From positions 1-20,176 of the forward strand of contig MZNV01001966.1 in the NCBI GenBank assembly GCA_002081555.1: a DNA stretch of 20,176 nt, read 5' to 3'. A program made the position numbers and the translations under genes. The notes below the pieces were generated by a model, which did no database searches, was not told the origin of the DNA, and saw nothing but the letters and a program-made list of their open reading frames with translations. Below, one piece after another: positions 7,565 to 18,200 of this stretch. Source of the stretch: Protostelium mycophagum (lineage: Eukaryota; Evosea; Variosea; Protosteliida; Protosteliaceae). Positions within the stretch are counted from its first letter, which is position 1; each line of letters opens with the position of its first letter.

Positions 7565-10538
7565 TCAAACAGCTTCTTCAACCATCTTTTCTTCAGTTAT
7601 AGTGTTCTCCACACTCACTACATCCATAGGCACCTCCCCATGCGTCTCTGTAATTGCGGTTGCCTCCATGTTGACAGTCACATTTGCCTCAACATTATTA
7701 TCTACTTTGGGTGGAGAAGCGCTTGAAGGTTGCTGAACAATCGGAAAGAGGATCTTCTTCGCAGGTGAGGCCGTCGTGGTGTCATCCTTTGCTTTCTTTG
7801 TGTACTGGCACATATGAATGAGGTTCTTTTCCGTGATAAATTTACCTTTCTTGGGGTGAGCGGAAAATCTGACGGTGTAAAGTTTTCCATCTTGTGATAC
7901 GCTAATATCTCATTCTTAGCATAATAACATCTCTACAATCACAATAAGCAACGGAATAATGTGTACGGAATGTAGATCTGTATGTACAAAGGATAATCAC
8001 CCTGGAGTTTGTTGGCCTCTTCTCCAGGACGCACATCTCCTTCAAAATAGATTCGAATTGTCTCTTTGATATCTGAAAATTTTCGGCGTAAGACTCAGCC
8101 ATCGACGACGCGGAGTTGGGATTTCCATGTACAAACTGTCCCATTGAGTTGTGACAGTCTACAATTGCAAATATATTTAAATACCTTGATGAATTGTACG
8201 ATCTCTTCTTCGTTTAAGATCTTCTTTTTTCTTGGTGTTGACGCCGCATCAGCCTCAGGTTTTTGGTCTTTGAATGGGTTGGATAAGTCTATCGGTACAG
8301 CTGGGCACGTTATTTCACGAGATGAAGCACGTTAACAGGTGATTACTTGTGGCAAAGTGACATCTCATCTTGCTGATGAGTGCATAATTGTTGTCTTCCG
8401 GTTTGAGTTCAAAGCAAACGCCAAAGACAGTGGGATTCAACCTCTGTACTGTCCCCTTCTCGGAGTCTTTAGGCTTCTATACACGTGTCAGATGCAATAA
8501 TGACATTCTTGACGTCATCACCTTGGAGACTAGAGGTCTGGATGGGTCGGCTTCTGCCTCTTCTCCATCTTTTATTCCTTCCTCTGCAGAGAAGTAACCA
8601 TCAGCTACCACAAAATCATCCTGATTGATGTCAAAATCAAAATTTAAACTCACGTTTTTGGCGCCAAAAAAATCCAAACTCTGAAAAACAAGAACGAACT
8701 CTATTTCCCGCGGGAATTTCAAAATTTAAAACTACAACTTACCTCCTCCTCAGAATTCTCGCCATCATCTTCCTTCTCATCGTCAGATCTCCCCAGATCC
8801 TCAGCATCTTCGGGTTCCTCTTCCCATTCGTCATCAGAATCCAACTATATATATAAGACATCATCCTGCTATATATATACTATTGTTCTCTCTTGACAAG
8901 TGCAGCTCTGCTATGTATTTTGCAGCTGTGCTGCAGTGTATTTATATCAGTATAAATGCTCACATCATAATCAAGTGCATCGCGATCCATCGCAAACGGT
9001 TTCCTTCCCGTGATCATGGTGCTCCTCTTTGAGAATGTTCCTGAAATATTCAGTCCGCGGTAAGAACAAGTGACGACTCACCGTAGTAACCGGGTCTCCT
9101 GTTGTCATGGAATCGCAATATCTTCATGCGGCGATTGTTTACGGTCAAATCGACGGCTGAGGGAACCTGTTCGTCTCAATTGATTGGTCCATTTTTTCTG
9201 GGCAAAAACTACTACCTCTTCAAAATTCATGGCTTCTTTTGGTTTGGATTTTCTGTCTTCTATTTGATTTATTCCTCTTTCACTCTGAGCTTTTCTTGAT
9301 GTGAGCTCTTTCAATAAAATCTCCTTATCCACCCCTGTGAAACCTTATTTCCCGCCATTTTTTCTTTTCAAAATTCAAATCTCACCTCCTTCGCGGATGG
9401 CGCTCTCTATCTGGTCTGGTGGCAGAGGAATGGTTCGTTGTAGTGGTGCCATTGTTTTACCAGTGGTATCGAAAGGCTTATACCAACAGCTGCTCTTAGT
9501 CACTTCCTCTATATTCTCCTGCTTCGCGGAGCTCTGTGCGGGCTTCACCGTGAAAAAGTTCAAAATAGCCTTCTGCTTGTCATCCTTCTTCTTCTCTTCT
9601 TCCTGCTATTTTTAGTCCGTTGTAGATTGATGACGTCACCTTCTTGGCTTCCTTTTCCCTTTTTTCTTCCTCCTTCTTTTTTTTCGCTTCCTCCTTCTGT
9701 TTTTTCTCTTCTTCCTTCTCTTGTAATTTCTTCAGTCTTTCCTCCTCCTTTTTCGTCTTTTCCTCCTCCTTTTTCGCTCTCTCTTCTTCTTTTCTGTTGG
9801 AAGATCAATATTTGTGCAAAGGTGGGTCGTAGCACCGATTTCGCGCCTTCATTTCTCGTTTGAAATTCGAATTCTCACCGTTTCGCCTCGCGCTCTTTTT
9901 CTTCGGCTTTTTGTTCCAGAGCTTTTTTCTTCTCTTGTGCCTTCTTCTCTTTCTCTTCTAATTTTGCCTTCTTTTCTGCAGCGGCCTTCTCCTTTTGGGC
10001 CTCCCTCTCTTGTCTCTTCCTCTCCGCTTCTTCTTTTCTCTTCTCGGCCTCCACTCTCTATAACAACAGTTTAGAAGATGTTGGATGTCTTTGTGTTGTG
10101 AATTCTTATGTTGGGGAAACCCAAATGTAACAATGTGGCTTGCGCAATCTGAGAACAGGAGACAATTCAACGATATTCACCCTCTCGGCTGCTGATAACT
10201 TGATGGGAGAAGCGGTTGGCATCGTAGTCGTCGCCTTTTGAGGGGTTATTGGTGGCTTCTGGGAGAAGGTATTCTCCTTATCTGATTTCGAATCTGCTGG
10301 AAATGAGAAGATAAAGAAGATCCTCGCTATTACCATCATCGCTAATAAGCATCGTCTCTTGGATCTTGACTGGTGTTGTGTTCTTGGAGGCAATAGCATT
10401 TAAAATGTCCAATGGTTGAATGAGAGGGATAACTACATCAGGGACTGGTACTATCGGCTCTGCCTTCTGCTTCTTCGAAATAGCTGCTGGTGATGTTTCG
10501 AGAGCATCGAATTGACGCTTCAGAGTGGAGTTATCCAT
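7565..10538 (-). CDS. CHAF1A: Chromatin assembly factor 1 large subunit (CAF-1 p150)
   Basis: Spliced model of 704 residues. Exons: 10538-10334, 10296-10181, 10057-9879, 9793-9640, 9605-9386, 9334-9216, 9166-9082, 9040-8964, 8844-8743, 8680-8522 (a 33-base intron at 8653-8621 is possible), 8476-8347, 8300-8185, 8135-8001, 7932-7846, 7795-7565. The product deposits newly made H3-H4 behind replication forks with PCNA. Domains: a disordered N-terminus (1-105), a charged KER helix of Lys/Glu/Arg (108-228), a canonical PIP box QKAILNFF (229-236), the conserved KILRFHDNRRPGYYGTF block (about 347-363), an acidic ED region starting DSDDEWEEE (387-419) and continuing to VVADGYFSAEEG, and a C-terminal winged-helix segment (SKRQFESILKEM, then CVLEKRPTNSRRCYYAK). 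It is shorter than human p150 (956) because it lacks most of the N-terminal extension. A 5'UTR intron probably abuts the ATG. Confidence 0.9.
8655..8670. repeat. Perfect 16-base palindrome resembling a double E2F site, inside a CHAF1A exon
   Basis: TTTTTGGCGCCAAAAA is its own reverse complement and contains TTTGGCGCCAAA, an E2F-type palindromic consensus. It encodes the peptide FFGAK in the acidic region. Confidence 0.5.
8704..8716. promoter_or_regulatory. E2F-like palindrome in a CHAF1A intron
   Basis: TTTCCCGCGGGAA carries two overlapping, oppositely oriented half-sites (TTTCCCGC and GCGGGAA). It lies in the intron 8742-8681, only about 35 bases from the exonic palindrome. Confidence 0.4.
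8846..8962. repeat. Short repeats in a CHAF1A intron
   Basis: This intron (8963-8845) is longer than its neighbours. It holds two copies of CTATATATATA about 26 bases apart, and a patch at about 8900-8940 of repeated TGCAGCT/TGCTGCA words. It is low-complexity with no recognised element. Confidence 0.4.
9348..9359 (-). promoter_or_regulatory. E2F-like site in a CHAF1A intron
   Basis: TTTCCCGCCATT (AATGGCGGGAAA on the gene strand) lies in the intron 9385-9335. It has one mismatch from TTTCCCGCCAAA. Function is unknown. Confidence 0.35.
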
Positions 10539-10590
10539 CTGTTGTTTCTATTGAGTTGATTTGCTGTGTTTCGACTTCGTCCGTGCTCAC
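10539..10590 (-). other. Probable 5'UTR intron of CHAF1A
   Basis: On the minus strand CAG|GTGAGC at 10591/10590 is a strong donor, and AACAACAG at 10539 is an acceptor directly followed by the CHAF1A ATG. The sequence upstream of the donor has no in-frame ATG. The leader exon would begin between 10591 and the E2F-like site. Confidence 0.55.
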
Positions 10591-10634
10591 CTGCCTTGGG
10601 TTGCTCGTGTTTTGGCCAGTTTTCAAACGTTAAT

Positions 10635-10646
10635 TTTGGCGGGAAT
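10635..10646. promoter_or_regulatory. E2F-consensus site in the divergent CHAF1A / zinc-ribbon promoter
   Basis: TTTGGCGGGAAT lies 97 bases upstream of the CHAF1A ATG and 37 bases upstream of the plus-strand zinc-ribbon ATG. CAF-1 large-subunit genes are S-phase-induced in several organisms, so an E2F site here is plausible. It is not proven by the sequence. Confidence 0.55.
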
Positions 10647-10682
10647 TTTAAGAAATCATATGATATCAACAATCAACAAACA

Positions 10683-11129
10683 ATGATGAGGGCTGTGAGG
10701 AATTTGAAGCAAACGACACTGCCAAGAAATAATGTTTTTAGAACTTTGCCACTTCAAAGGAGGTTCTTAACAAGTGAGGAAGCGAAGTGCAACTCTTGCC
10801 ATTAAAGGGAAACAGCGAATAATGTGTTCTGCCACATGTGCGGTACAAAAGGTCTGAACCAGGCCCTCTTCTGTTACTCATGTGGAACTCGTCTCCATCT
10901 TCAAGAATCAAAGCCAGGGTTTGAAATGGCGAGCGCACCAACAGAAAACTCAACACTACCCTCTCCTAAGATGTTTCTCTCCTCCATACGTCCCGAAAAA
11001 ATTGCAGACACCAAATTTCGAGAAGATGAAGATATCGAAGATCAGATCGAAGAATGGAACAACTTTATAGAGGAGACTTCAACAAGTGACGTGAGAGCAC
11101 CACAAATATTGAGTAACAAAATATTATAA
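10683..11129 (+). CDS. Small zinc-ribbon protein of unknown function
   Basis: Two exons (10683-10773 and 10816-11129) joined over a 42-base intron with donor AA|GTGAGG give 134 residues. Exon 2 begins with a four-cysteine zinc ribbon, NVFCHMCGTKGLNQALFCYS then CGTRL (C-x2-C...C-x2-C). A disordered Ser/Pro-rich part and an acidic helix (DEDIEDQIEEWNNFIEE) follow. The N-terminus, MMRAVRNLKQTTLPRNNVFR then TLPLQRRFLT, has Arg/Lys but no acidic residues, as in a mitochondrial presequence. This is suggestive only. A donor at 11087 (GAC|GTGAGA) with an acceptor near 11131 would replace the last 12 residues by an alternative end. I do not recognise the family. The gene is divergent from CHAF1A and shares its promoter interval. 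Confidence 0.6.
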
Positions 11130-11160
11130 AGGATCATCAGAACAACAATGATCATTTTTG

Positions 11161-11166
11161 AATAAA
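11161..11166 (+). terminator. Polyadenylation signal (AATAAA) of the zinc-ribbon gene
   Basis: AATAAA occurs 31 bases after the zinc-ribbon stop. A second AATAAA lies at 11285-11290. The AT-rich interval to 11376 shows nothing else. Confidence 0.55.
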
Positions 11167-11376
11167 AAAGAACAGACGAAATATCTCATTCCTTCTTTAC
11201 CAATTTTGGTCTTAATTTGAATGTATGTGTTTTTTATTGTTACTTCTTCCTGTGGGTTGTTATTTTCGAGTTATTTATTTATTGAATAAAGAGAAAATAG
11301 TTCAATTTATTTTTTCTGGTTTACAACGAAGGAGATCAGACAAAATCATCGCCCGCGACATTTCGACGATACACGA

Positions 11377-12272
11377 ATGAGTACAACACCTACTGAGCAG
11401 AACTTGATCTTCTGGATTTCCGAGATCACAGGGCAATCTCCAGTGAGTTTTGAATCCAAAAATGTTGGCTCATTTTGAATTATAAAAGGCAGAGGATCAA
11501 GATATTGGAGATTTTCTCAACGATTCTGTGGTACTATGCAAATTGATCAATCATATCAGTCCTGGTACTATTCCTCAAGAGAATTACGATACAGAGGATC
11601 TTCCTTACGTACAGATCTGCACCAATATAGGTCTCTTCTTAGAAGCCTGCAGGTGATTTCTCCTACCTCTGTCATTTCTCATTCTTTTTCAGAGATCTCG
11701 GTGTATCTGACAGCAACCTGTTTAAAACGAGCCAATTGTACGAAAAAACAAATATCAGCCAGGTATGTTGTTCACTTTTGATCCTATTTTGCTTAATCTG
11801 GTGAAGGTGATCAGCTGCCTCCAAGCGGTGAAGAAGATCGCGGAGGACAGAAAAAAGGTGCAGGATGAATCACGTGCTGCCCACACCATCGCAAGCCGTC
11901 GAACAAGGAGAGCAGACAGTAATTTATTTTACAGTGGAGATATCAGAACTGCAGATAATTCAGGTAAAACAAAATTTCAAATTATATAATATGGAATTAA
12001 CATTGTTGAAGATAATGAAGAGGATGTGAAACCAAAAAAGACAGTAAAAATTGTACAGAGGAAAAGGAAACAAGTGAAGAAAACCTCAAAGACAACACAA
12101 AATATATTCGCATTTGTCAAAGGTAAATAATCCCACAATAAATCCTGAAAAGTGAAATCATTCAGGATTTGGAGAATACGTCATGGCTCCATTTTTCACG
12201 GGTATTTCGCTCGGATTCGCGATAAAATTAGGACGCAACCTCTTCCACCGAACCGCAGAAATAGAATTCTGA
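11377..12272 (+). CDS. Calponin-homology (CH) domain protein with basic linker and hydrophobic C-terminal tail
   Basis: Six exons (11377-11442, 11489-11652, 11693-11762, 11807-11963, 12012-12122, 12166-12272) join in phase to 224 residues. A single CH domain fills about residues 5-105. Its key segments are DFLNDSVVLCKLINHISPGT, ICTNIGLFLEACRDLGVSDS and LFKTSQLYEKTNISQVISCL. CH domains of this calponin/Vav-like class bind actin or act as scaffolds. An Arg/Lys-rich region follows, including KIVQRKRKQVKKTSK. The last exon encodes YVMAPFFTGISLGFAI, then KLGRNLFHR and the C-terminus. That is a short hydrophobic helix with small residues and basic flanks, like a tail anchor. I cannot name an orthologue. 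The gene ends 9 bases before the DNA2 stop on the opposite strand, so their 3'UTRs must overlap. Confidence is high for CH and moderate for the tail exon. Confidence 0.8.
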
Positions 12273-12281
12273 ACACCTTCT

Positions 12282-15200
12282 TTATACATCTTCATACGTG
12301 ATCTTCCTTGCCACTGATGAAGTCTCATCTCTCTTTATGCTGTACATCTTCTCCGCTCCTTTTGGTAATTCGTATATCCATTTATTTTTATTCAGTGTCT
12401 GGATCAACGGCTGTAAGATGTGAGTCATGATGATCAACAACATGCTCACCATCCAGGTATGATCTTGTGATAAGGTGTTTGGTGACCCCAAGAATATGAT
12501 CTTTGACTTTGCACGTGTTAATGCGACGTTCACTCTCCGTTTATCACTCAATAACCCCAACTAGTCAACATCTCAGCATCACTCCTGTACGAAATAAGAG
12601 GTACTCACGTCTTCCCTGTCCGTATTCGTGGTGACAGTGGAGAATATGATACACTCTTTATCTCTCCCTTGGAATCTATCCACCGTCTCTATCTCTACCT
12701 GCAATATTATATGTATCTAAACAAGAGATGAAAATAATACATAAAATATCATATCTCACGTTCGGATGGGATGGGTGCAACAATGATCTTATTATCCTCA
12801 AGTGTTCTTTGTACGGGGATATTATTCCTATGTCCTCTCCTCTCATCCCGATATCGATCAGTGTATGTACTATCTGATACATTCATTATCATTCTTTAGT
12901 GATATTATTACCATGTGGACCATAGATGCTTCTATATCGCTAGAGTGTGATTTCTTCGATGTGTTCTCCATATTATCCATTTGGTCAACAGATAGGAATA
13001 TCACTGGCCTCTCTGGGTCGATCGTGTCTCTTAGCCACGGACTATCCATATTATTATCAGGCTGAGGGACACCATCCATATAAACTTTCAACCTCTGTTG
13101 TGACACCTGTTCCATATCATTACTAATTAAAATAATAATATGATGAATCAACTCACTTGCTCAGAGCCACATTTGAGAGCACCATCGTATGTCAATACGT
13201 TACTTAAGGACATAATCTCCTTATTCATTCTATATTGTGTAAGGAGATGGGCCACTGAGTCAGGGTGGTGGTGTTTCAAGAGATTGAAAAGGGTCAAGTG
13301 TTGTGGGGGGTCATTTGAGTGAGTGATAGGACGTAACTGCTGAATGTCAAAATGACATGGATGACATTTCAATGAGATTTCACCTGTTTTTCGTCACCCA
13401 CAAGGATGAACTTCTCAGCAAAACGGAGAGGACCGAGGCATGTTGGCTGATCTACCTATAATCCATCAACTACAATTGAAATAATAAAATTATTAACACG
13501 TACCTGTCCTGCTTCGTCTACAATACAATAATTAAAATTTGTGTTCTGTGAGAAGAATGTATCCCCGATACCGGCACATGTCGTTGCGACAACTCTCTTG
13601 TTCTTATAGAATTCTGAGATGATCAGTGCGACGTCGTATTTAATTAATAATGTCACCTGCCAAATCGAAATCCTTCCCATCCTCTTTTGCCTTGTTCTGG
13701 TGATGTAGCAGTGTATAAGAATGTAAACTACTTCTTATGCGCGTCAATTTACCCAATCGCAGGAAATCGATGCCCATCACCTTCAACTTGAAATGATTTC
13801 AGACTACAACGTCCCAATTGATTGAGACAGACCTTTTCGAGGAGGTTATCTACACTGGTATTTGTGTGACCTGTTATGAGTATCCTCGACCCGAATATTA
13901 ACAGCTTAGATATGATATACGCCGTTGTAATTGTCTTCCCAGCCCCTGGAGTTCCAGATATCAACACATAGTCCCGAGCACACAGCACCTACATTTGTGA
14001 TTCTCTACATCTTAGGATATATACAGATATAGGATATATGCTCACCTTGTCAACAGCAGCATTCTGGTCACTATTGAGATCCTCTATCTTGCTCATTCCC
14101 TTCCTAAGAATCTCGTCAGTCACATCACCAACACAAGGTGGTACTAACCCTGGCGGCAGTGGGCTCGCTTGTGTGCGTTGTGAGCTCTGACTTGATGCTG
14201 GTGTGCGCAGAAATCTCGGGTTAACCAAGTTGATGACGAGTCTCCTCCTCCTCTCGTCACCTCCTTTCTTTATCAGACGCACCAGATTGTCTCTGCTGTT
14301 CCTGTAATTATTGTTCAACTCGTCCAAGTCGATTCTCCATAGTTCTGTGGATATATTTTGGCTGTGTAGTGTCATTGTAGATGAGATGGATGAGAGGGAT
14401 GTGCTACCTTGGTTTTCTATTGTTGTACATATCTTCAACATCCATCACGGCACTCAAGTTTGATTTATGTGGTGACTTTGTGTCCAATGTTGTGGGTGGA
14501 TTCTGTTTTACTCATGAATATTTCCGTATTTTCAAGAGTGATGACGTCACACCTGGATGGGATCGTCTGTTTCTATGACAACCTCATGTTTGGATATATT
14601 ATGTACAAATCCTTGCCCCAGCCCAAAATGACCCTTCTCACTGCTGATGCACACAAAATCGTTCGCCTGTATGTTGCTCGTTGCAAGAACAGATTGTGAT
14701 CCACGAGATGCCTTTTTAGGATCAGTAAGATGTCATAGGTGTGTTTTTATGGTCTTACCTTTCTAAAAGTGTAGATGTGCCTTCCGGTAGATTTATCTGC
14801 TTCATAATGGCACATTTTCATTTTACTGAAACACCTTATGATCTCAGCTTTTGTTCATTTCGAAATATTTATTGTTGCAAACACACAAATCATTCTATGT
14901 GGCACTTCTTTGCGGTTCAATGCGTCATGGTTTGACCATGCTGGCTTGTTCAAATACAAAGACACAAAATGATTCGCACCTTCCCGTCTTCTCTCTCTCT
15001 GAACCACTCAACCTCCACAATTCGCTTCTATCCTTTGTCGTAGCTATCTGTTCCTCTTGCAGGAATAGATCCCATCTCTTGAAATATTCCAGATCTGCCT
15101 CTGTCAAATGGTCGCTCAGTGCTGTGTAGAACTTGTCGGTGGGCGTAATTGGTCGTGACTCGATGTCCTCCATCTACAATCATGTTGGTATAGCAAATAC

Positions 15201-18200
15201 CAAACATAAGACTTTTCTAATGAAATAATGGAAGGAAAGAAATACCTTCTTATATATAGAGCAAGCATCCTGTGACTGACACCAACGACATAATCTAACC
15301 TCTCTCTTCACTGGCGGTAACCTCTGACTATGATCCGATTTCCTCCTATCGTATGATACTACTTCATTCCTATGCATTATCATCGCTTTGAACTCTTTCT
15401 CATTGAATTGGCCTGTCTGTTTCAGTATTTACTTTCGACCCAATCGTGTTATTTTACCTATATGGGTGTTGATGTCCTCCTTTATATTGAGTACAATTGC
15501 ATATGATGGCTTGATATTATACCTCTCCCATATCAACATCTACAACCCGTCATTATTTATTTTAATTTTAATCTCACCGAATAACACATGGCTTGATTGA
15601 TGTGGTATTTACTGATTTTCCCGGTCTTCAACTCCAATGGTATCACATGAGAGACGTAACTGCTTGTCGTTACGATATCACAAGACGCATGTACCAGTGC
15701 GTCATGATGTCTTACTTTTGTGGGGTGTCAGGTTGACCCACAGATCTTGTGTCTTGTAATATGTCCACCAGTACATCGATTTTGCCTGTATCCTTATTAT
15801 TGATTGGTATTCATATTTGCAATCAATACAATTGTTTTTGCGGCTCAGCCGCAACTATACCGAAATATTCCTGCAACCAACTGCTCGAATATTTTTACAT
15901 CAACCCTCTTGTTGTTATCTTTTGTTGAATAAATTACCTGAGAGACCAAAGATCGGGGATTTTACACTCTCCTCTATACTGATTGTTTTCTGTACACAGA
16001 ATGCCGTCTTCTCTTCGCTCTTCCCGAATGATGTGGATGTGGCTGATTTAGGCTTCGTGCCCACAAAATTCTTGCCAAATTCTGACATCTTGTTGTTGTA
16101 ATCTCGGATCTTTATTCTCGCATCACTCCTCTACAACGAGTCACAATAATATTATGTATATAATATTTACCTTTTCATTCGTAGCGTATAGAATATTTGT
16201 TCTCTTGTCTAATTCTTCCTCAAGTGCGGCATTTAAACTATTCATATCCCATCTACAACGGTCAATTCTAAAAATAGAACGACACTTACGTGTTATTTCG
16301 TATCGCGTGTTCGAATATAGAGTGTACTATCTCTCCGTGCATCAGTGGTCCAGAATACTTCTTACTTGAAACATACTGCTCAATCACCAGCTGTTACCAT
16401 AAATATACATCAATAAATATATAAATATACCCTTCTTCTGCACGAGTCCATATCACTGACATTCCCAACAGAAACAAAATGGTCAGGATTTAATATGATC
16501 ATATGATCACTATTTGTGCCTACCGTCACTTTACCCTTCTCATCTACAACACTCACTCCCATATCCATAAAACGATGATATCTCACCTACGTTCCCCGTG
16601 ATATTTATGATATCATCTTCCCTCACGTCAGTAAAATACCACTCGTCCACCAAGATAATATTGTATATCTCTTCGCTCTTCTCTGGTGGATGTGCCGTTA
16701 TCTTCTTTATCTTATATGTGCTGTTCTCTTCTATCCTTTGGATCTTGAATCTCTTGTAGTTAATCCTCTGGGAGGAGGTGGTCGTGTCATTGTTGAAGGC
16801 CTCTTCTAAATCATCCGCTATTTCCAGTAATTCCTCTGGTAACACCATCAATAGGATTACATCAATCCGAGGGGTGGAAAGATTATAATGTTGCAAACTT
16901 AGCGCAAATATATACCAAAATTATAAAATTGTACTCACCGGCAGTATACTTTTTAAATGGATCCTGTACAAACCCACCTCCCGCCCCTTCTTCCCTCCCT
17001 ATATCTACAACACCTGGTACTATCATTTTCGCCTCTTGTTGGGTGATCTCTGGTAGTGAAGGTTTGACCGGTGTGTACTTGTTCGATGACGTGTTAATGC
17101 TATTCAACGTAGATGACGTGTTGATGCTGCCTAATATAGATGACATCCCGCTAGAATCTACAATCGTGCTCTGGGCTGCGGGGAGAGATGAAAGCCAATC
17201 AAGATTCTGCTAAGTGTGAGACCACTATGCGTTAAGTCACAGTGACAATAGGCCGAGCAAAGCTGCACAAATAAAACAACGATGCTGCGAAAGTAACTAA
17301 TGACCGCTGCTTCTCGTTACGAAACATAAAATAATCGTATTCGAATTTCGATTATAGAATATATCACCGACTCTTCATAAATACCTGCTCTGCAACTGAT
17401 CTCTTGAGATGCTCTTCCTTGCTCATGAAGTCGATAAAATTCGGATGTAATCTTATCCCACTCAATAATGACTGCACCGTTTCTGAATGATCTCTCTGTA
17501 CAACTGCCTTCGGTACCGGGATCGACTCCCGCTCACTACTCTTTTTTTCAAATTCCCTCTGCCAATCGAAAGGTTGCACTGCTGGGGGGATGACGTCATC
17601 ATCATCTGACAGTTCTATGATGTCCACGTGACCGGGTGTCTGGGATGGAGGTTTTTGTGTCTCTGAATCTTGTGATATCTGTGGTGATTTGAGCGTTGTA
17701 GATACATTTGTGGGTGGAAATGTCGGGGGTGTCGGGGGTAGTGTGGAAGTTATAGATTGTACTGTTCTCGGGGGTGATGTCGGGGGCACGGTGTGTAAAT
17801 CCGTCGATAAATGTTCGAAGGATAAACTGACATCTTCTAGTGGAGGAATGTCATTATTATTGTTGCTATTATTACTGTTACTGCTTCTTCTAGATATGGG
17901 TGATACTGGTGGGAATAACTCCTCCTCAGAATCCACCACTTGTGTTGACTACGGGTGTTAAGTATGTTCTCATGCACTTTATTCATCCTTTTAAACACTT
18001 GTTCGTTTTCATACACAATAAAAGATGATTTTTGTGCGAAACACTTGTTTAAATATTTTTGATATAAAATGAGGATGAAAATAATTTCTACAGTCAACCA
18101 AGAAATAGATTATTTGCAGCGTGAATACTCAAGAGACATGTTTTCATTTGCCAAGATGAGAACCTCAACGAATGGAATAGCTGCTGATGTTATTCTTACT

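Noticed and set aside
9627-9863. Plus-strand frames rich in Phe, Ser, Leu and Pro
   Set aside because: They are the antisense of the Lys/Glu-rich KER helix of CHAF1A. The low complexity is explained by the coding strand.
14381-14935. Several plus-strand frames across the middle of DNA2
   Set aside because: They are antisense to DNA2 exons 14-17 and their introns, and show no motifs.
17689-17961. Plus-strand frame with Gly/Val and poly-Leu runs
   Set aside because: It is antisense to the Ser/Asn/Pro-rich low-complexity part of DNA2 exon 3.
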